Shown: positions 7,582 to 16,624, counted from the first letter of the stretch. The stretch: 64,000 nucleotides of DNA from Azospirillum oleiclasticum (GCF_013423485.1 NZ_JABFFR010000011.1:124001-188000), one strand, 5' to 3'. Numbers and translations are program-made. The notes: generated by a model from the sequence alone, not told the origin.

Positions 7582-8562
7582 TTACGAGAAGCCGGCGACC
7601 GGGCGGGGGACGTAGGGCTCCTCCAGCCGTCCGATCTCCTCCGCGGTCAGGGTGAGCGACAGGGCGGCCACGGCGTCGGTGAGGTGGTTCGGCTTGCCGG
7701 CGCCGACGATCGGGGCGGTCACCCCGCCCTTCTGGAGGACCCAGGCCATGGCCACCTGCGCCCGCGGCACCCCCCGCTCCGCCGCGATGGCGCCGACCGC
7801 CTCGACGATCCGGCGGTCCGAATGCCACGCGGTTCCGTAGAGGCTGCGGCCGAACTTGTCGGTTTCCTGCCGCTCGCTGGTCTCGTCCCAGGCGCGGGTC
7901 AGGCGTCCGCGGGCCAGCGGGCTCCAGGGGATGACGGCGACGCCCTGATCGCGGCACAGCGGCAGCATCTCGCGCTCCTCCTCGCGGTAGAGGAGGCTGA
8001 TATGGTTCTGCATGCTGATGAACTCGGTCCAGCCGTTCATCCGCGCGGTGTGGAGCGCCATCGCGAACTGCCAGGCGTGCATGGACGAGGCGCCGATGTA
8101 GCGGACCTTGCCTGCCTTGACCACATCGTGCAGGGCCTCCAGCGTCTCCTCGATCGGCGTGTCGTAGTCCCAGCGATGGATCTGGTAGAGGTCCACATAG
8201 TCGGTCCCCAGCCGTTTCAGGCTGGCGTCGATCTCGGTGAGGATGGCCTTGCGCGACAGGCCGGCACCATTCGGTCCCGGCCGCATCCGCATGTGGACCT
8301 TCGTTGCCAGCACGATCTCCTCGCGGCGGACGAAGTCCTTGAGCGCGCGCCCGACGATCTCCTCCGACGTGCCGTCCGAATAGCTGTTGGCCGTGTCCAG
8401 GAAATTGATGCCGAGGTCGAGCGCCTGCTTGATCAGCGGGCGGCTGCGTTCCTCGTCGATCGTCCACGGGTGGGCCCCCCGGTCGGACGCTCCAAAGGTC
8501 ATGCACCCCAGGCAGATGCGCGACACCTTCAGTCCCGTCCTGCCGAACCTGACGTACTCCAT
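7582..8562 (-). CDS. Aldo/keto reductase
   Basis: Predicted 326-residue cytosolic NADPH-dependent TIM-barrel reductase. The catalytic tetrad is recognisable: Asp56 (NFLDTANSY), Tyr61, Lys88 (LATKVH) and a His in DLYQIHRWDYD. The C-terminal cofactor-binding part includes PIVGAGKPNHL. The sequence resembles the YajO/Tas-like AKR branch (LGCMTFG near residue 18). It is the last gene of the long minus-strand operon that starts at 18751, separated from the binding-protein gene by 156 bases with no clear signal. It converges with the alcohol dehydrogenase. It probably reduces a carbonyl intermediate; the substrate is unknown. Confidence 0.92.
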   Translation of the reverse strand: MEYVRFGRTGLKVSRICLGCMTFGASDRGAHPWTIDEERSRPLIKQALDLGINFLDTANSYSDGTSEEIVGRALKDFVRREEIVLATKVHMRMRPGPNGAGLSRKAILTEIDASLKRLGTDYVDLYQIHRWDYDTPIEETLEALHDVVKAGKVRYIGASSMHAWQFAMALHTARMNGWTEFISMQNHISLLYREEEREMLPLCRDQGVAVIPWSPLARGRLTRAWDETSERQETDKFGRSLYGTAWHSDRRIVEAVGAIAAERGVPRAQVAMAWVLQKGGVTAPIVGAGKPNHLTDAVAALSLTLTAEEIGRLEEPYVPRPVAGFS

Positions 8563-8718
8563 TGCCTCGTCCTCATTGCCCTGTGTTCAACCGCAACCCC
8601 GCGGCGCGCGACGTGTCACGGTACGGCACGCCTCCCGGGAAGGCTACCCGGCCGCCACCCGGGACCGGAAGCCCTCCCGAAATGTGGATTGCTGCCGGAC
8701 CACCCGCCGGCCGCTCCG

Positions 8719-9723
8719 TCAATGCCCCGACGACACGTCCGCACCGTCGAAGAACAAGTCGGCGATGCCGGCCGGCTTGTGCTTCAGAGAGCCGATCTCG
8801 TGCATGAAGTTGGCGTACTTCATGACGTTCTCCGGCACCGTCGTGTATTTCAGCTTGGGATCCTCCAGGATCGCCAGCAGATCCTCCACCGACCAGCCGC
8901 TGCCCGTCATCGTTTCCAGCAGCGTCTGCGCGGCGGCGCGCTTGTCGGCGTTGATCATGCGCTGGGCCTCCACCAGCGCCTCGACGAAGGCGGCGTAGAC
9001 CTTGGGGTTCTCCGTCCGGAACTTGGTGGTGGTGGAGATCATGGTGAAGGTGGTCGAGCCGCCCATGACGTCGTCCGAGGTCATGATGGTGCGGATGGCC
9101 GGATCCTTGATCTCCCGCTGGTGGAAGGGGATCGACGCGTAATGCGCGGCGACCGAGGTGTTCCCGGACACCAGCGCGATCAGCGCGTCCGGGTGGGTCA
9201 TGGAGACCGTGTTCGGGTCGAAGCGGAACACCTCCTTCGGCCCGTATTTCTGACGGGCGTACATCTGCATGATGATCGAGGGGATGGAGACCTTGACCGA
9301 GGTCACCGCGATCTTGTCGGTGGGCGTCAGGTCGTCGATGGACTTCAGATGCGGCGCGCGGGCGTTGAGGTACATGGGCATGGAGCTCATCGCCGCCACG
9401 CCCTTGACCCCCATGTGGGTGCGGGTGCGGTCCCACAGGGTGAGGAAGGCCGGCGGTCCGGCGGAGATGAAGTGGGCGGAGCCCGACAGCAGCGCGTCGT
9501 TCATGACCGACGGGCCGCCGATGTTCGCCCAGTTGACGGTCACCTTGAGCCCCGCCGCCGCCGCCTGCTTCTCCACCAGCTTGTGCTTCTGCATCATGTG
9601 GAGGGGGAGGAAACCGAAACCGCCGGCCCCCAGTGGCACGTTCAATTCGCTCACTTCGGCGCGGGCCGCGCCGACCGATCCGGCCAGGAGCACCGCCCCC
9701 AGGATTGCTGCGATTGCCTTCAT
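8719..9723 (-). CDS. NMT1/SsuA-like substrate-binding protein (lone)
   Basis: Predicted 334-residue periplasmic binding protein. The Sec signal peptide runs from MKAIAAILGA to GAARA (cleavage near residue 22), and the domain resembles NMT1/SsuA proteins (NWANIGGPSVMNDALLSG). The ATG at 9723 is preceded by GGGAGGAAACC, an excellent ribosome site, so the longer upstream frame is rejected. No cognate permease or ATPase is adjacent: the neighbours are an MmgE/PrpD gene and an aldo/keto reductase. It may serve the SsuABC-like importer at 2660-5313 or a transporter elsewhere, or may sense a ligand. Confidence 0.88.
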   Translation of the reverse strand: MKAIAAILGAVLLAGSVGAARAEVSELNVPLGAGGFGFLPLHMMQKHKLVEKQAAAAGLKVTVNWANIGGPSVMNDALLSGSAHFISAGPPAFLTLWDRTRTHMGVKGVAAMSSMPMYLNARAPHLKSIDDLTPTDKIAVTSVKVSIPSIIMQMYARQKYGPKEVFRFDPNTVSMTHPDALIALVSGNTSVAAHYASIPFHQREIKDPAIRTIMTSDDVMGGSTTFTMISTTTKFRTENPKVYAAFVEALVEAQRMINADKRAAAQTLLETMTGSGWSVEDLLAILEDPKLKYTTVPENVMKYANFMHEIGSLKHKPAGIADLFFDGADVSSGH

Positions 9724-9760
9724 GGTTTCCTCCCTTGGTGTTTGTGTCGTTGCCCGTGGA

Positions 9761-11098
9761 TCACGCCGCGGGTACGGCCAGCGCCAGCAGCGGCCCGACA
9801 TCGTCCAGCCCGTCGATGGTCCAGCAGCGGGCGATCAGCGCGTCGACCCGGTCGGCCGGCAGGACCGTCGCCTGGTCGCGGAACTTGGTCTCGAGCTGGG
9901 CGTCGGTCAGCGGCCGTTTCAGGTTGCCGATGGACGCTTCCAGGACCTTGGTGAGGGTCCGGCCGTCCTTCAGGGTCACCTCGACCACCACGCCGTCCTC
10001 GCTGACGGCGGGATCGCCGATGGACTCCACCCGCTCGCGCAGGCCGCGGAGCAGGGGATCGTTGACCGCCTCGTCCGAGAACTCGGCCAGCCCCGCCCGG
10101 CCGCGGCCGAGCCCGATGGCGGCCGCGTGGTAGGCGGAGAACTTGCCTTCCAGGCCACGGCTGATGTGCTTCTTGTCGCACAGGTCCTTGACCAGCGGGG
10201 CGACCCGCAGCCGCACCGCATCGACGTCCGCCGCGTCGATGGCGTGCTCGGCGCGGAGCTGGATGCAGGCGTCGATGGTCGGGTGGGTGACGATGCCGCA
10301 GGGGAATGGCTTGTAGGTGTTGACCCGCAGCTCGTAGTCGGTGCCGAGCCCGTCCGTGACCTTCGACAGGTCGTAGCGCGCCGACAGGACGGCGGCGAAG
10401 CCGCGCGGCCCCTCCAGCCCGTGCACGCCGCTGGTGAAGCCTTCGCGCGCGAGCAGGGCCGCCATGTAGCCGCTCTGCGCCGAGCGGCCGGGGTGGAAGG
10501 ACTTGGCCATGGAGCCGAACATCTCCCGGATGCCGGCCGCCTGCGTCGCGGCCAGCCCGATGGCCCAGACCATCTGCTCCTCGGTCAGGCCCAGCAGGCG
10601 CCCCACCGCCACCGCCGCCCCGAACACGCCGACCGATCCGGTGCTGTGCCAGCCGGCGTCGTAATGCGCGGGGTAGGTGGCGTTGCCGATGCGCGACACC
10701 ACGTCGAAGCCGAGGATGAAGGCGTTGAGGAAGTCGTCCCCGCGCACCGGCGTCACGCTGGCGTAGGCGAACAGCGCCGAGGCCACCGGGGAGGTCGGGT
10801 GGATGTAGTTGGCCGGGGTGGTGTCGTCGTAGTCGTGGACGTGCGAGCTGATGCCGTTCAGCAGCGACGCGAACAGCGGGTCGTACCGCTCCGCCCGGCC
10901 GATCGCGATGGCGGTCGGCAGGCCGGTGTAGGGGCCCAGCGCCCGGATCGCGATGTCCATCGCGGAATGGGTGCTGCCGCCGAGCGCGCAGCCGACGAAA
11001 TTGACGAGGGCGCGGCGTGCCTCGTGCCGCACGTCGTCCGGCACATCGTCGAGCCAGGCGGCGAGCACATGCCGCGCCAGTTGCCGTGTGGTGTCCAT
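9761..11098 (-). CDS. MmgE/PrpD family protein
   Basis: Predicted 445-residue cytosolic protein of the 2-methylcitrate dehydratase / cis-aconitate decarboxylase / iminodisuccinate epimerase fold. Family features are the N-terminal helical region with DVRHEARRALVNFVGCALGG (about 20-39), HDYDDT near residue 80, and PTSPVASALFA. The C-terminal domain includes KPFPCGIVTHPTID. The ATG at 11098 matches the usual start of the family. It lies between the MBL-fold gene and the lone binding protein in the operon that starts with livK. Members act as dehydratases, decarboxylases or epimerases on polycarboxylates; the reaction here is unknown. A paralogue lies at 33666-35024. Confidence 0.9.
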   Translation of the reverse strand: MDTTRQLARHVLAAWLDDVPDDVRHEARRALVNFVGCALGGSTHSAMDIAIRALGPYTGLPTAIAIGRAERYDPLFASLLNGISSHVHDYDDTTPANYIHPTSPVASALFAYASVTPVRGDDFLNAFILGFDVVSRIGNATYPAHYDAGWHSTGSVGVFGAAVAVGRLLGLTEEQMVWAIGLAATQAAGIREMFGSMAKSFHPGRSAQSGYMAALLAREGFTSGVHGLEGPRGFAAVLSARYDLSKVTDGLGTDYELRVNTYKPFPCGIVTHPTIDACIQLRAEHAIDAADVDAVRLRVAPLVKDLCDKKHISRGLEGKFSAYHAAAIGLGRGRAGLAEFSDEAVNDPLLRGLRERVESIGDPAVSEDGVVVEVTLKDGRTLTKVLEASIGNLKRPLTDAQLETKFRDQATVLPADRVDALIARCWTIDGLDDVGPLLALAVPAA

Positions 11099-11151
11099 GG
11101 TTCGGGTTCCTTCCGCGGCCGTCATGCGATGATGGTGCATGCGTCGGTCGT

Positions 11152-11958
11152 TCATGCGTCGATGGGGTCGGCGTCGAGCCGCACCACCACCCCTTCGAGC
11201 CCCGGCGCCGGGGCCGGGTAGCGTTTCAGCACCAGGGGGTCGTGGCCGGGGATGATGGTGGAGCGCTCGCTCGCCAGCGCCCGCAGGGTGTCGTACCCCT
11301 CCAGCGTGTCGCCCAGGCTGTAGAGGATCGGGAAGGCCCGACCCTGCTCCATGTTGGCGTAGAAGTGGCTGGCGTCCGACGCCACCACCAGCCAGCCGCG
11401 CCGGGTCCAGACGCGGACGACCTGGAGGCCCTTGCTGTGGCCGCCGACGTGATGGACGGACACCCCTGGTGCTATCTCCGCGGCGCCCGTGTGGAAGGCG
11501 ACGCGGCCGTCGAACACCTTGCGCACCATGGCCACCACGTCCTCCACCTCGAAGGGCATGCGGAGCGCGCCGTGGCACATGCAGCGCCCGGTGCAATAGG
11601 CCATCTCCTCGTCCTGAAGATGGAAGCGGGCGTTGGGGAAGAGGTCGTAATTGCCGCAGTGGTCGTAGTGCATGTGCGTCAGGATGACGTCGCGCACGCT
11701 GTCCGGGTCGATGCCGATGGTCTTCAGCCCCTCGCCCGGGCAGCGGAAGAAGTCGCGCTTGCGCTTGCGCGCCATCGGCTCGTCGAAGCCGGTGTCAATG
11801 ATGAAGGTGCGGTCCGGCCCCTTCAGGGCCCAGACGAAATAATCCAGCGGCATGGGGGCGTCGTGCGGGTCGCCGCCGACGAAGTTGTGGGAGGCGGTCG
11901 CCGCAGGGTTGTGCGCGTAGCGCACCGCGTAGACCTCGTAAGGCTGCAGGTCGGGCAT
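11152..11958 (-). CDS. Metallo-beta-lactamase-fold hydrolase (lactonase-like)
   Basis: Predicted 268-residue zinc hydrolase. The metal motif HxHxDH is intact in THMHYDH (His95, His97, Asp99, His100), with further ligands expected in VHHVGGHSKG and IIPGHDP. The sequence resembles the N-acyl homoserine lactonase-like branch that also contains other lactonases. There is no signal peptide. The ATG at 11958 gives a normal start (MPDLQPYEVYAVRYA). It is part of the livK-led operon, following the HIBADH-like gene, so hydrolysis of a lactone intermediate in catabolism is more likely than quorum quenching, though both are inferences. Confidence 0.9.
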   Translation of the reverse strand: MPDLQPYEVYAVRYAHNPAATASHNFVGGDPHDAPMPLDYFVWALKGPDRTFIIDTGFDEPMARKRKRDFFRCPGEGLKTIGIDPDSVRDVILTHMHYDHCGNYDLFPNARFHLQDEEMAYCTGRCMCHGALRMPFEVEDVVAMVRKVFDGRVAFHTGAAEIAPGVSVHHVGGHSKGLQVVRVWTRRGWLVVASDASHFYANMEQGRAFPILYSLGDTLEGYDTLRALASERSTIIPGHDPLVLKRYPAPAPGLEGVVVRLDADPIDA

Positions 11959-11969
11959 GGGGCGTCTCG

Positions 11970-12872
11970 CTATTTGGCGGCCTTGCCGCGCACCTCGACG
12001 GCGGCGGCGCGTTCGGCGACCTGGATGAGCTTGGTGAAGTCGCTGTCGGCGCCGAGCTCGTTCAGAGCCTGGAACCACACCTGCCGCACCGCGTTGGCGG
12101 TCCACAGCGACAGGCCCATGGCCTCCGCCTCGTCCAGGCAGAGCTTGACGTCCTTGTACATCAGCCCCGTGGCGAAGCCGTAATCGAAGGTCCGCGGCAG
12201 GATCGAGCGGGGGAACTTGTCCAGCGTGGAGCTGCTGCGGCCGCTGCCGGCGTTGACCACGTCGATCACCGTGTCGGGATCGAGCCCGGCCTTGACGCCC
12301 ATCACCACCGCCTCGGCGGAGATCGCCATGGAGGCGGCGGACAGCAGGTTGTTGACCAGCTTCATGGTCTGGCCCATGCCGGCCCGCTCGCCGACCCGGA
12401 AGATCTTCCCGATGACCTTGAGGACCGGGATCACCTGGTCGCAGGTCTCCGGCGGACCGGCGACCATGACGGCCAGGGTGCCGGCCTTCGCACCGCCGGC
12501 ACCACCGCTGACGGGGCTGTCGACCCAGACCATGCCGCGTTCGCCCAGCGCCGCACCGATCTTCGCCGCCATCCGGGGGCCGGTGGTCGACAGGTCCACC
12601 ACCGTCCGGACCGCCGTTCCCTCGACCAGCCCGCCCTCTCCGAGGACGACGGCTTCGACGATCGCCGGTGTCGGCAGGCTGATCAGGACGACGGAGGCCG
12701 CCGCTCCCACCTCCGCCGGGGAGCCGGCCCGCCGGGCGCCCCGCGCCTCGAAGGCCGCGACCGCCTCCGCCCGGGCGTCGTGCACGACCAGCTCGTAGCC
12801 GGCGTCGATCAGCCGGCCGGCCATCGGGGCACCCATGTTGCCCAGCCCGATGAAACCAAGTGTTTCCGCCAT
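11970..12872 (-). CDS. NAD(P)-dependent oxidoreductase, 3-hydroxyisobutyrate dehydrogenase-like
   Basis: Predicted 300-residue beta-hydroxyacid dehydrogenase. Dinucleotide-binding GFIGLGNMGAPMA sits at residues 6-18, the substrate loop DSPVSGG follows at about residue 120, and the catalytic lysine is expected in MKLVNNLLSA near 170. The length is normal. The protein is closely similar along its whole length to the product of 26663-27562 (shared VDSPVSGG/IDSPVSGG, SAEAVVMGVKAG, NAGSGR, FATGL-YKDV), so the two genes are paralogues in parallel operons. It oxidises a small hydroxy acid, perhaps 3-hydroxyisobutyrate, tartronate semialdehyde or a relative. Confidence 0.92.
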   Translation of the reverse strand: MAETLGFIGLGNMGAPMAGRLIDAGYELVVHDARAEAVAAFEARGARRAGSPAEVGAAASVVLISLPTPAIVEAVVLGEGGLVEGTAVRTVVDLSTTGPRMAAKIGAALGERGMVWVDSPVSGGAGGAKAGTLAVMVAGPPETCDQVIPVLKVIGKIFRVGERAGMGQTMKLVNNLLSAASMAISAEAVVMGVKAGLDPDTVIDVVNAGSGRSSSTLDKFPRSILPRTFDYGFATGLMYKDVKLCLDEAEAMGLSLWTANAVRQVWFQALNELGADSDFTKLIQVAERAAAVEVRGKAAK

Positions 12873-12909
12873 GTGGGTCTCCGTCCTCCTCGGATTCTTG
12901 TCTGTGTGA

Positions 12910-13752
12910 TCAGTCGGCCGCCATGACCGCCAGTTCCGGCAGCAGGTGCGTGCGGAACAGCGGGTAGTTCTCGATCATCGGGAAATGGCCGATGTCGGGC
13001 ATCTCCGTGTAGCGGCAGCCGGGGATGGCGTCCGCCACCGCGCGGGTCATGGCGGGCGTGCAGGAATAGTCGTAGGCGCCGGTCAGCAGGCTGACCTTGC
13101 AACGGCCGGTGTCGATGGTCTTGACGTGCTCGCGGGCGTCCCAGTCGAAGCTGTAGAACATGACGTCGCCGCGGTACACGCCGGGGCCGGACTGGCTGTA
13201 ATACCACCAGTTGGCCCGTCTCCCCTCCTCCGGGCTCATGGGTGCGTTGAGGCCGAAGGTGTAGGTCGCCACCAGCTCCCCGCCATGCACCGCCGGGTGG
13301 TGCAGGAACTCGTTGTAGCGGCCGGGGGCGTAGGCGCCGCTCTCCAGCCCGATGATGCCGCGGATCTCCCCCTGATGGTCGCTGGCGACCCGCAGGACGA
13401 TGGCACCTCCCATCGAGCAGCCCATCACCACCGGCCGCTCCAGCCCGAGCGTCCGCCAGACGGCGCGGATGATCGACAGATACTGCTCGGTCGTCAGCTC
13501 GTAGCGGGTGAGCCACCAGCCCGGCGGCGGGTCGGACCGGCCATGCCACGGCATGTCGAAGGCGACCACGCGGAAGCGGTCGGTGACCTCCGGGTCGTTG
13601 AGCAGGTGGCGGTACTGGCGGCTGTCCGCCCCGGCGGTGTGCAGGCACAGCAGCGGGATGCCCTGCCCCGCCTCCTCCACATAGACGCGGTGGTCTATGC
13701 CGTCGATCGGGACGGTCAGGTAGCGGCCGACGATGGGCTCGAACTCAGGCAT
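12910..13752 (-). CDS. Alpha/beta hydrolase
   Basis: Predicted 280-residue hydrolase with an alpha/beta fold. The nucleophile elbow is GCSMGG (Ser113), the oxyanion strand is PLLCLHTAGADSRQY (33-47), and the catalytic histidine is likely in MPDIGHFPMIENYP near the C-terminus. There is no signal peptide or membrane segment. The N-terminus overlaps the end of the SCP2-like gene by 8 bases, so the genes are coupled. Lying between the Liv importer and the dehydrogenase, it could act on an ester, thioester or C-C bond (meta-cleavage-type) of the imported compound; the reaction is not determinable here. Confidence 0.9.
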   Translation of the reverse strand: MPEFEPIVGRYLTVPIDGIDHRVYVEEAGQGIPLLCLHTAGADSRQYRHLLNDPEVTDRFRVVAFDMPWHGRSDPPPGWWLTRYELTTEQYLSIIRAVWRTLGLERPVVMGCSMGGAIVLRVASDHQGEIRGIIGLESGAYAPGRYNEFLHHPAVHGGELVATYTFGLNAPMSPEEGRRANWWYYSQSGPGVYRGDVMFYSFDWDAREHVKTIDTGRCKVSLLTGAYDYSCTPAMTRAVADAIPGCRYTEMPDIGHFPMIENYPLFRTHLLPELAVMAAD

Positions 13753-14143
13753 GCGTCTCTCCCATCCCCTGCATCAGGTTCATCATGCGGTGCAGAGCCC
13801 GGGCGTTCTGCATCGCCACCAGCGTGTCGCCGTCCAGCACGAACTCCGGCACCCGCATCAGCATGGCGAAGACGTCGTGGAAGAGCGGCGGCGGGTTCGG
13901 CTGGAGGAAGCGCCGCCACACCTCCAGCGGTGCGCGCAGGCCGAACCGCGACCGCACGTCGAAGCGCGGGTTGACGGTCAGGTCGGCGATCCGCCCCTCG
14001 CGGACATGCAGGACGTAGCGCGTGTCGCCGAAGCTGACGGCGAAGTCGGTGGTGAACCATCGACCGATCACGGCCAGCTCGGGGTCGCCGTTGACCCGGT
14101 CGCGGAACCCCGCCATCCAGGTCGGATCCGGGAACTGTCCCAT
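13745..14143 (-). CDS. Small SCP2-like (sterol-carrier fold) protein
   Basis: Predicted 132-residue soluble protein beginning MGQFPDPTWMAGFRDRVN. It resembles SCP2-like proteins: an N-terminal helix, a beta stretch FAVSFGDTRYVLHVREGRIADL (about 35-56) and a C-terminal helix. The ATG at 14143 is preferred to one eight codons upstream because it follows GGGAGG. Such small proteins often accompany catabolic hydrolases and may bind hydrophobic or CoA-linked substrates. It overlaps the hydrolase gene by 8 bases and follows livF by about 45 bases in the same operon. Function is tentative. Confidence 0.75.
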   Translation of the reverse strand: MGQFPDPTWMAGFRDRVNGDPELAVIGRWFTTDFAVSFGDTRYVLHVREGRIADLTVNPRFDVRSRFGLRAPLEVWRRFLQPNPPPLFHDVFAMLMRVPEFVLDGDTLVAMQNARALHRMMNLMQGMGETHA

Positions 14144-14187
14144 TGTCTCCCTCCTGCCGACGTCCATCGTCCCGGACGTCCTTGGTG

Positions 14188-14931
14188 TCAGATGCCGAGG
14201 TACGCCTCGCGGACCCTCGGGTTGTCGGCGAGTGCGTCCGCCGTGTCGGCGAGGACGACCCGTCCGGATTCCAGCACGTAGCCGCGCGACGCCACCGACA
14301 GCGCCAGCGCGGTGTTCTGCTCCACCAGCAGGATCGCGGTCCCGCCGGCGTGGATGTCGAGGAAGGCCCGGTGCAGCTCGTCCACCACGATCGGCGCCAG
14401 ACCGTGGCTCGGCTCGTCGAGGATGAGCAGCCGCGGGCCCAGCATCAGCGCGCGGCCGACCGCGACCATCTGCTGCTCACCGCCCGACAGGGTGCCGGCG
14501 CGCTGGCGCCGTCGCTCCGCCAGCCGCGGAAACAGCCGCAGCACACCGTCGAACCGCCCGGAGATCGCCGGGTCGTGGCGGACCGCGAAGGCGCCGAGCC
14601 GGAGGTTCTCCTCCACCGTCATGTCGGGGAAGACGTGGCGCCCCTCCGGCACATGGGCGATGCCGAGCCCCGGCACCGCGTGGGACGGCAGCGCCATCAG
14701 GTCGGTGCCCGCGAACCGGATGCGCCCGCGCGAGCGGGGCACGAGGCGGGAGACGCTGCGCAGCAGCGTGCTCTTGCCGGCGGTGTTGGCGCCCAGCACG
14801 CACACGAACTCGCCCATGCCGACGGTGACGGAGACCCCGTGCAGCACGTCGGCCGCGTCGTAGCCGGCGTGCAGCTCCTCCACGGACAGCAGCGGCTCCG
14901 TCCCCGGGGATGTCGCGACGGGCGCGCTCAT
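14188..14931 (-). CDS. livF: Branched-chain-type ABC transporter ATPase LivF
   Basis: Predicted 247-residue cytoplasmic ATPase of the Liv (HAAT) importer. Walker A is GANTAGKST (47-55), which satisfies GxxxxGK[ST] but has Thr where family members usually have Gly. The rest is canonical: HVPEGRHVFPDMTVEENL, signature LSGGEQQM, Walker B LLILDEPSHGL, and LLVEQN. The start ATG overlaps the stop of livG (ATGA). It works with LivG as the ATPase pair under LivH/LivM. Liv-type importers take amino acids, amides, urea or aromatic acids; the surrounding genes favour a carboxylic acid. Confidence 0.93.
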   Translation of the reverse strand: MSAPVATSPGTEPLLSVEELHAGYDAADVLHGVSVTVGMGEFVCVLGANTAGKSTLLRSVSRLVPRSRGRIRFAGTDLMALPSHAVPGLGIAHVPEGRHVFPDMTVEENLRLGAFAVRHDPAISGRFDGVLRLFPRLAERRRQRAGTLSGGEQQMVAVGRALMLGPRLLILDEPSHGLAPIVVDELHRAFLDIHAGGTAILLVEQNTALALSVASRGYVLESGRVVLADTADALADNPRVREAYLGI

Positions 14932-15653
14932 GCCTGGTACTCGCGGCCGAGATAGGCACGGACCACCTGCGGGTCGCGGGCGATGGCGGCCGGGCTGCCC
15001 TCGGCGATCTTCTGCCCGAAGTTCAGCACGACGATGCGGTCGCACAACGTCATGATCGCGCGCATGTGGTGCTCCACCACGATGATGGTCAGCCCGTCCG
15101 CCCGCAGCGAGCGGATCAGGCCCATGATCGCGTCCATCTCCACGGCGTTCAGCGCCGCCATCACCTCGTCCAGCAGGATCACCCGGGGACCGGTGGCGAG
15201 CGCGCGGGCCAGCTCCACCCGCGCCCGTTCGGGAAAGGACAGGTCGCCGGCCCGCTTGTGGAGCACGGCACCCAGCCCGACGCGGTCCAGGCAGGCGGCG
15301 GCCGTGACGCGCGCCGACCGCAGGTCCTGGCGCAGCAGCGCGCCCACCAGCACGTTGTCGAGCACGCTCATGTCCATGAAGAGCGCGACGTTCTGGAAGG
15401 TCTTGGTCAGGCCCAGGGCGGCGATGCGGTGCGGCTTGCGCCCCGCGATCTCCCGCCCCTCCAGGCGGATGGAGCCGGCGCTGACCTTGTGGATGCCGAC
15501 CAGCGTGTTGAACAGGGTGGTCTTGCCGGCCCCGTTGGGGCCGATCAGCCCCAGGATCTCCCCGGCCGCCACGGTGAAGCTGACGTCGCGCAGGGCCTGC
15601 AGGCCGCCGAACTGCTTGGACAGGTTGGCGACGGCGAGGACGGCGTCGGTCAT
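14928..15653 (-). CDS. livG: Branched-chain-type ABC transporter ATPase LivG
   Basis: Predicted 241-residue ATPase partner of LivF. Walker A GPNGAGKTT (38-46) and Q-loop KTFQNVALF are canonical. The signature is LSFPERARVELARAL (138-152) instead of LSGGQ, and the Walker B region is VILLDEVMAALN, with Val in place of the usual Pro after DE. Similar divergent LivG signatures occur in one LivG branch, and the catalytic Glu is kept, so the protein is probably active. ATGA overlaps join it to livM upstream and livF downstream, which implies tight stoichiometric coupling. Confidence 0.93.
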   Translation of the reverse strand: MTDAVLAVANLSKQFGGLQALRDVSFTVAAGEILGLIGPNGAGKTTLFNTLVGIHKVSAGSIRLEGREIAGRKPHRIAALGLTKTFQNVALFMDMSVLDNVLVGALLRQDLRSARVTAAACLDRVGLGAVLHKRAGDLSFPERARVELARALATGPRVILLDEVMAALNAVEMDAIMGLIRSLRADGLTIIVVEHHMRAIMTLCDRIVVLNFGQKIAEGSPAAIARDPQVVRAYLGREYQA

Positions 15654-16624
15654 CGCGCCCTCCTCGTCCGCCACCGGGCCGCCAGCGCCTCCACCGGCGC
15701 CACCAGCCCGCGCGGCTGCACCAGGATGATCAGCATGAGGAGGATGCCGTAGACGAGCTGCGACAGCCCGGCGGTGCCCGCCGACAGCCAGCTGTTCGCC
15801 AGCTCCTCCAACGGGATGATGACGAAGGCGCCGACGATCGGGCCGGCCGCCGTGCCGATGCCGCCGAGGATGGCGATCAGCGCCACCCGGATGGAGATGG
15901 GCCCCAGCCCGAACACCGTTTCCGGGTCGAAGAAGAAGGTGAACTGGGCGTAGGCGGTGCCAAGCGCCGCCATGATCCCGCCGGACATGACCGCGGCGAT
16001 TGTCTTGACGCGCGCGGTATCGACGCCCACCACCTCGGCCGCGTCGGGGTTCTCCTTCACCGCGCGCAGCCGGTATCCGAGCGCCCCGGCCTTGGTGACG
16101 ACGAACACCGCGGTCACCAGCACCAGCGCGGCCAGCATCAGGTAGTAATAGGGCAGCGTGCTCTTGAACTGCAGCATCAGCAGGCTGTCGGGGGCGAAGG
16201 GGACGGAGATGCCCGCCGGCCCACCGGTGAGCGACGGCCAGGAGTTGGCGATCACCCGCATCACCTCGCCGAAGGCCAGCGTCGCCAGCGCGAAGTAATG
16301 GCCGCGCAGCCCCATGGTGGGCACGCTGACCAGCGCCGCGAAGGCGGCACCCAGCGCCGCCCCGGCCAGCATGCCGATCCAGGGCGACAGGCCGTAATTG
16401 ACCAGCAGGATGGTGGAGGTGTAGGCGCCGATGCCGAAGAAGGCGGCGTGACCCAGCGACATCTGGTTGGCGAGGCCGCCGACGATGTTCCACGCCTGGC
16501 TCATCGCCGCGAACAGCAGCGTCACGGTGAGCACCCGGATCAGATAGCCGGCCGGGTCGAGGGTGAGCGGCAGCAGCGCCGCCACCGTTAGCGCCACGGC
16601 CGCGAGGACGAGGGACGGCCTCAT
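15650..16624 (-). CDS. livM: Branched-chain-type ABC transporter permease LivM
   Basis: Predicted 324-residue inner-membrane permease with about eight to ten hydrophobic helices. LivM hallmarks are NIVGGLANQMSLGHAAFFGI (about 46-65), RGHYFALATLAFGEVMRV, and ALGYRLRAVKENPDAAEVVG near 190, the region that contacts the ATPase. The C-terminus has the familiar QPRGLVAP. Its ATG overlaps the livH stop, and its TGA overlaps the livG start. It pairs with LivH to form the membrane channel of the importer at 14188-18751. Confidence 0.94.
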   Translation of the reverse strand: MRPSLVLAAVALTVAALLPLTLDPAGYLIRVLTVTLLFAAMSQAWNIVGGLANQMSLGHAAFFGIGAYTSTILLVNYGLSPWIGMLAGAALGAAFAALVSVPTMGLRGHYFALATLAFGEVMRVIANSWPSLTGGPAGISVPFAPDSLLMLQFKSTLPYYYLMLAALVLVTAVFVVTKAGALGYRLRAVKENPDAAEVVGVDTARVKTIAAVMSGGIMAALGTAYAQFTFFFDPETVFGLGPISIRVALIAILGGIGTAAGPIVGAFVIIPLEELANSWLSAGTAGLSQLVYGILLMLIILVQPRGLVAPVEALAARWRTRRAR

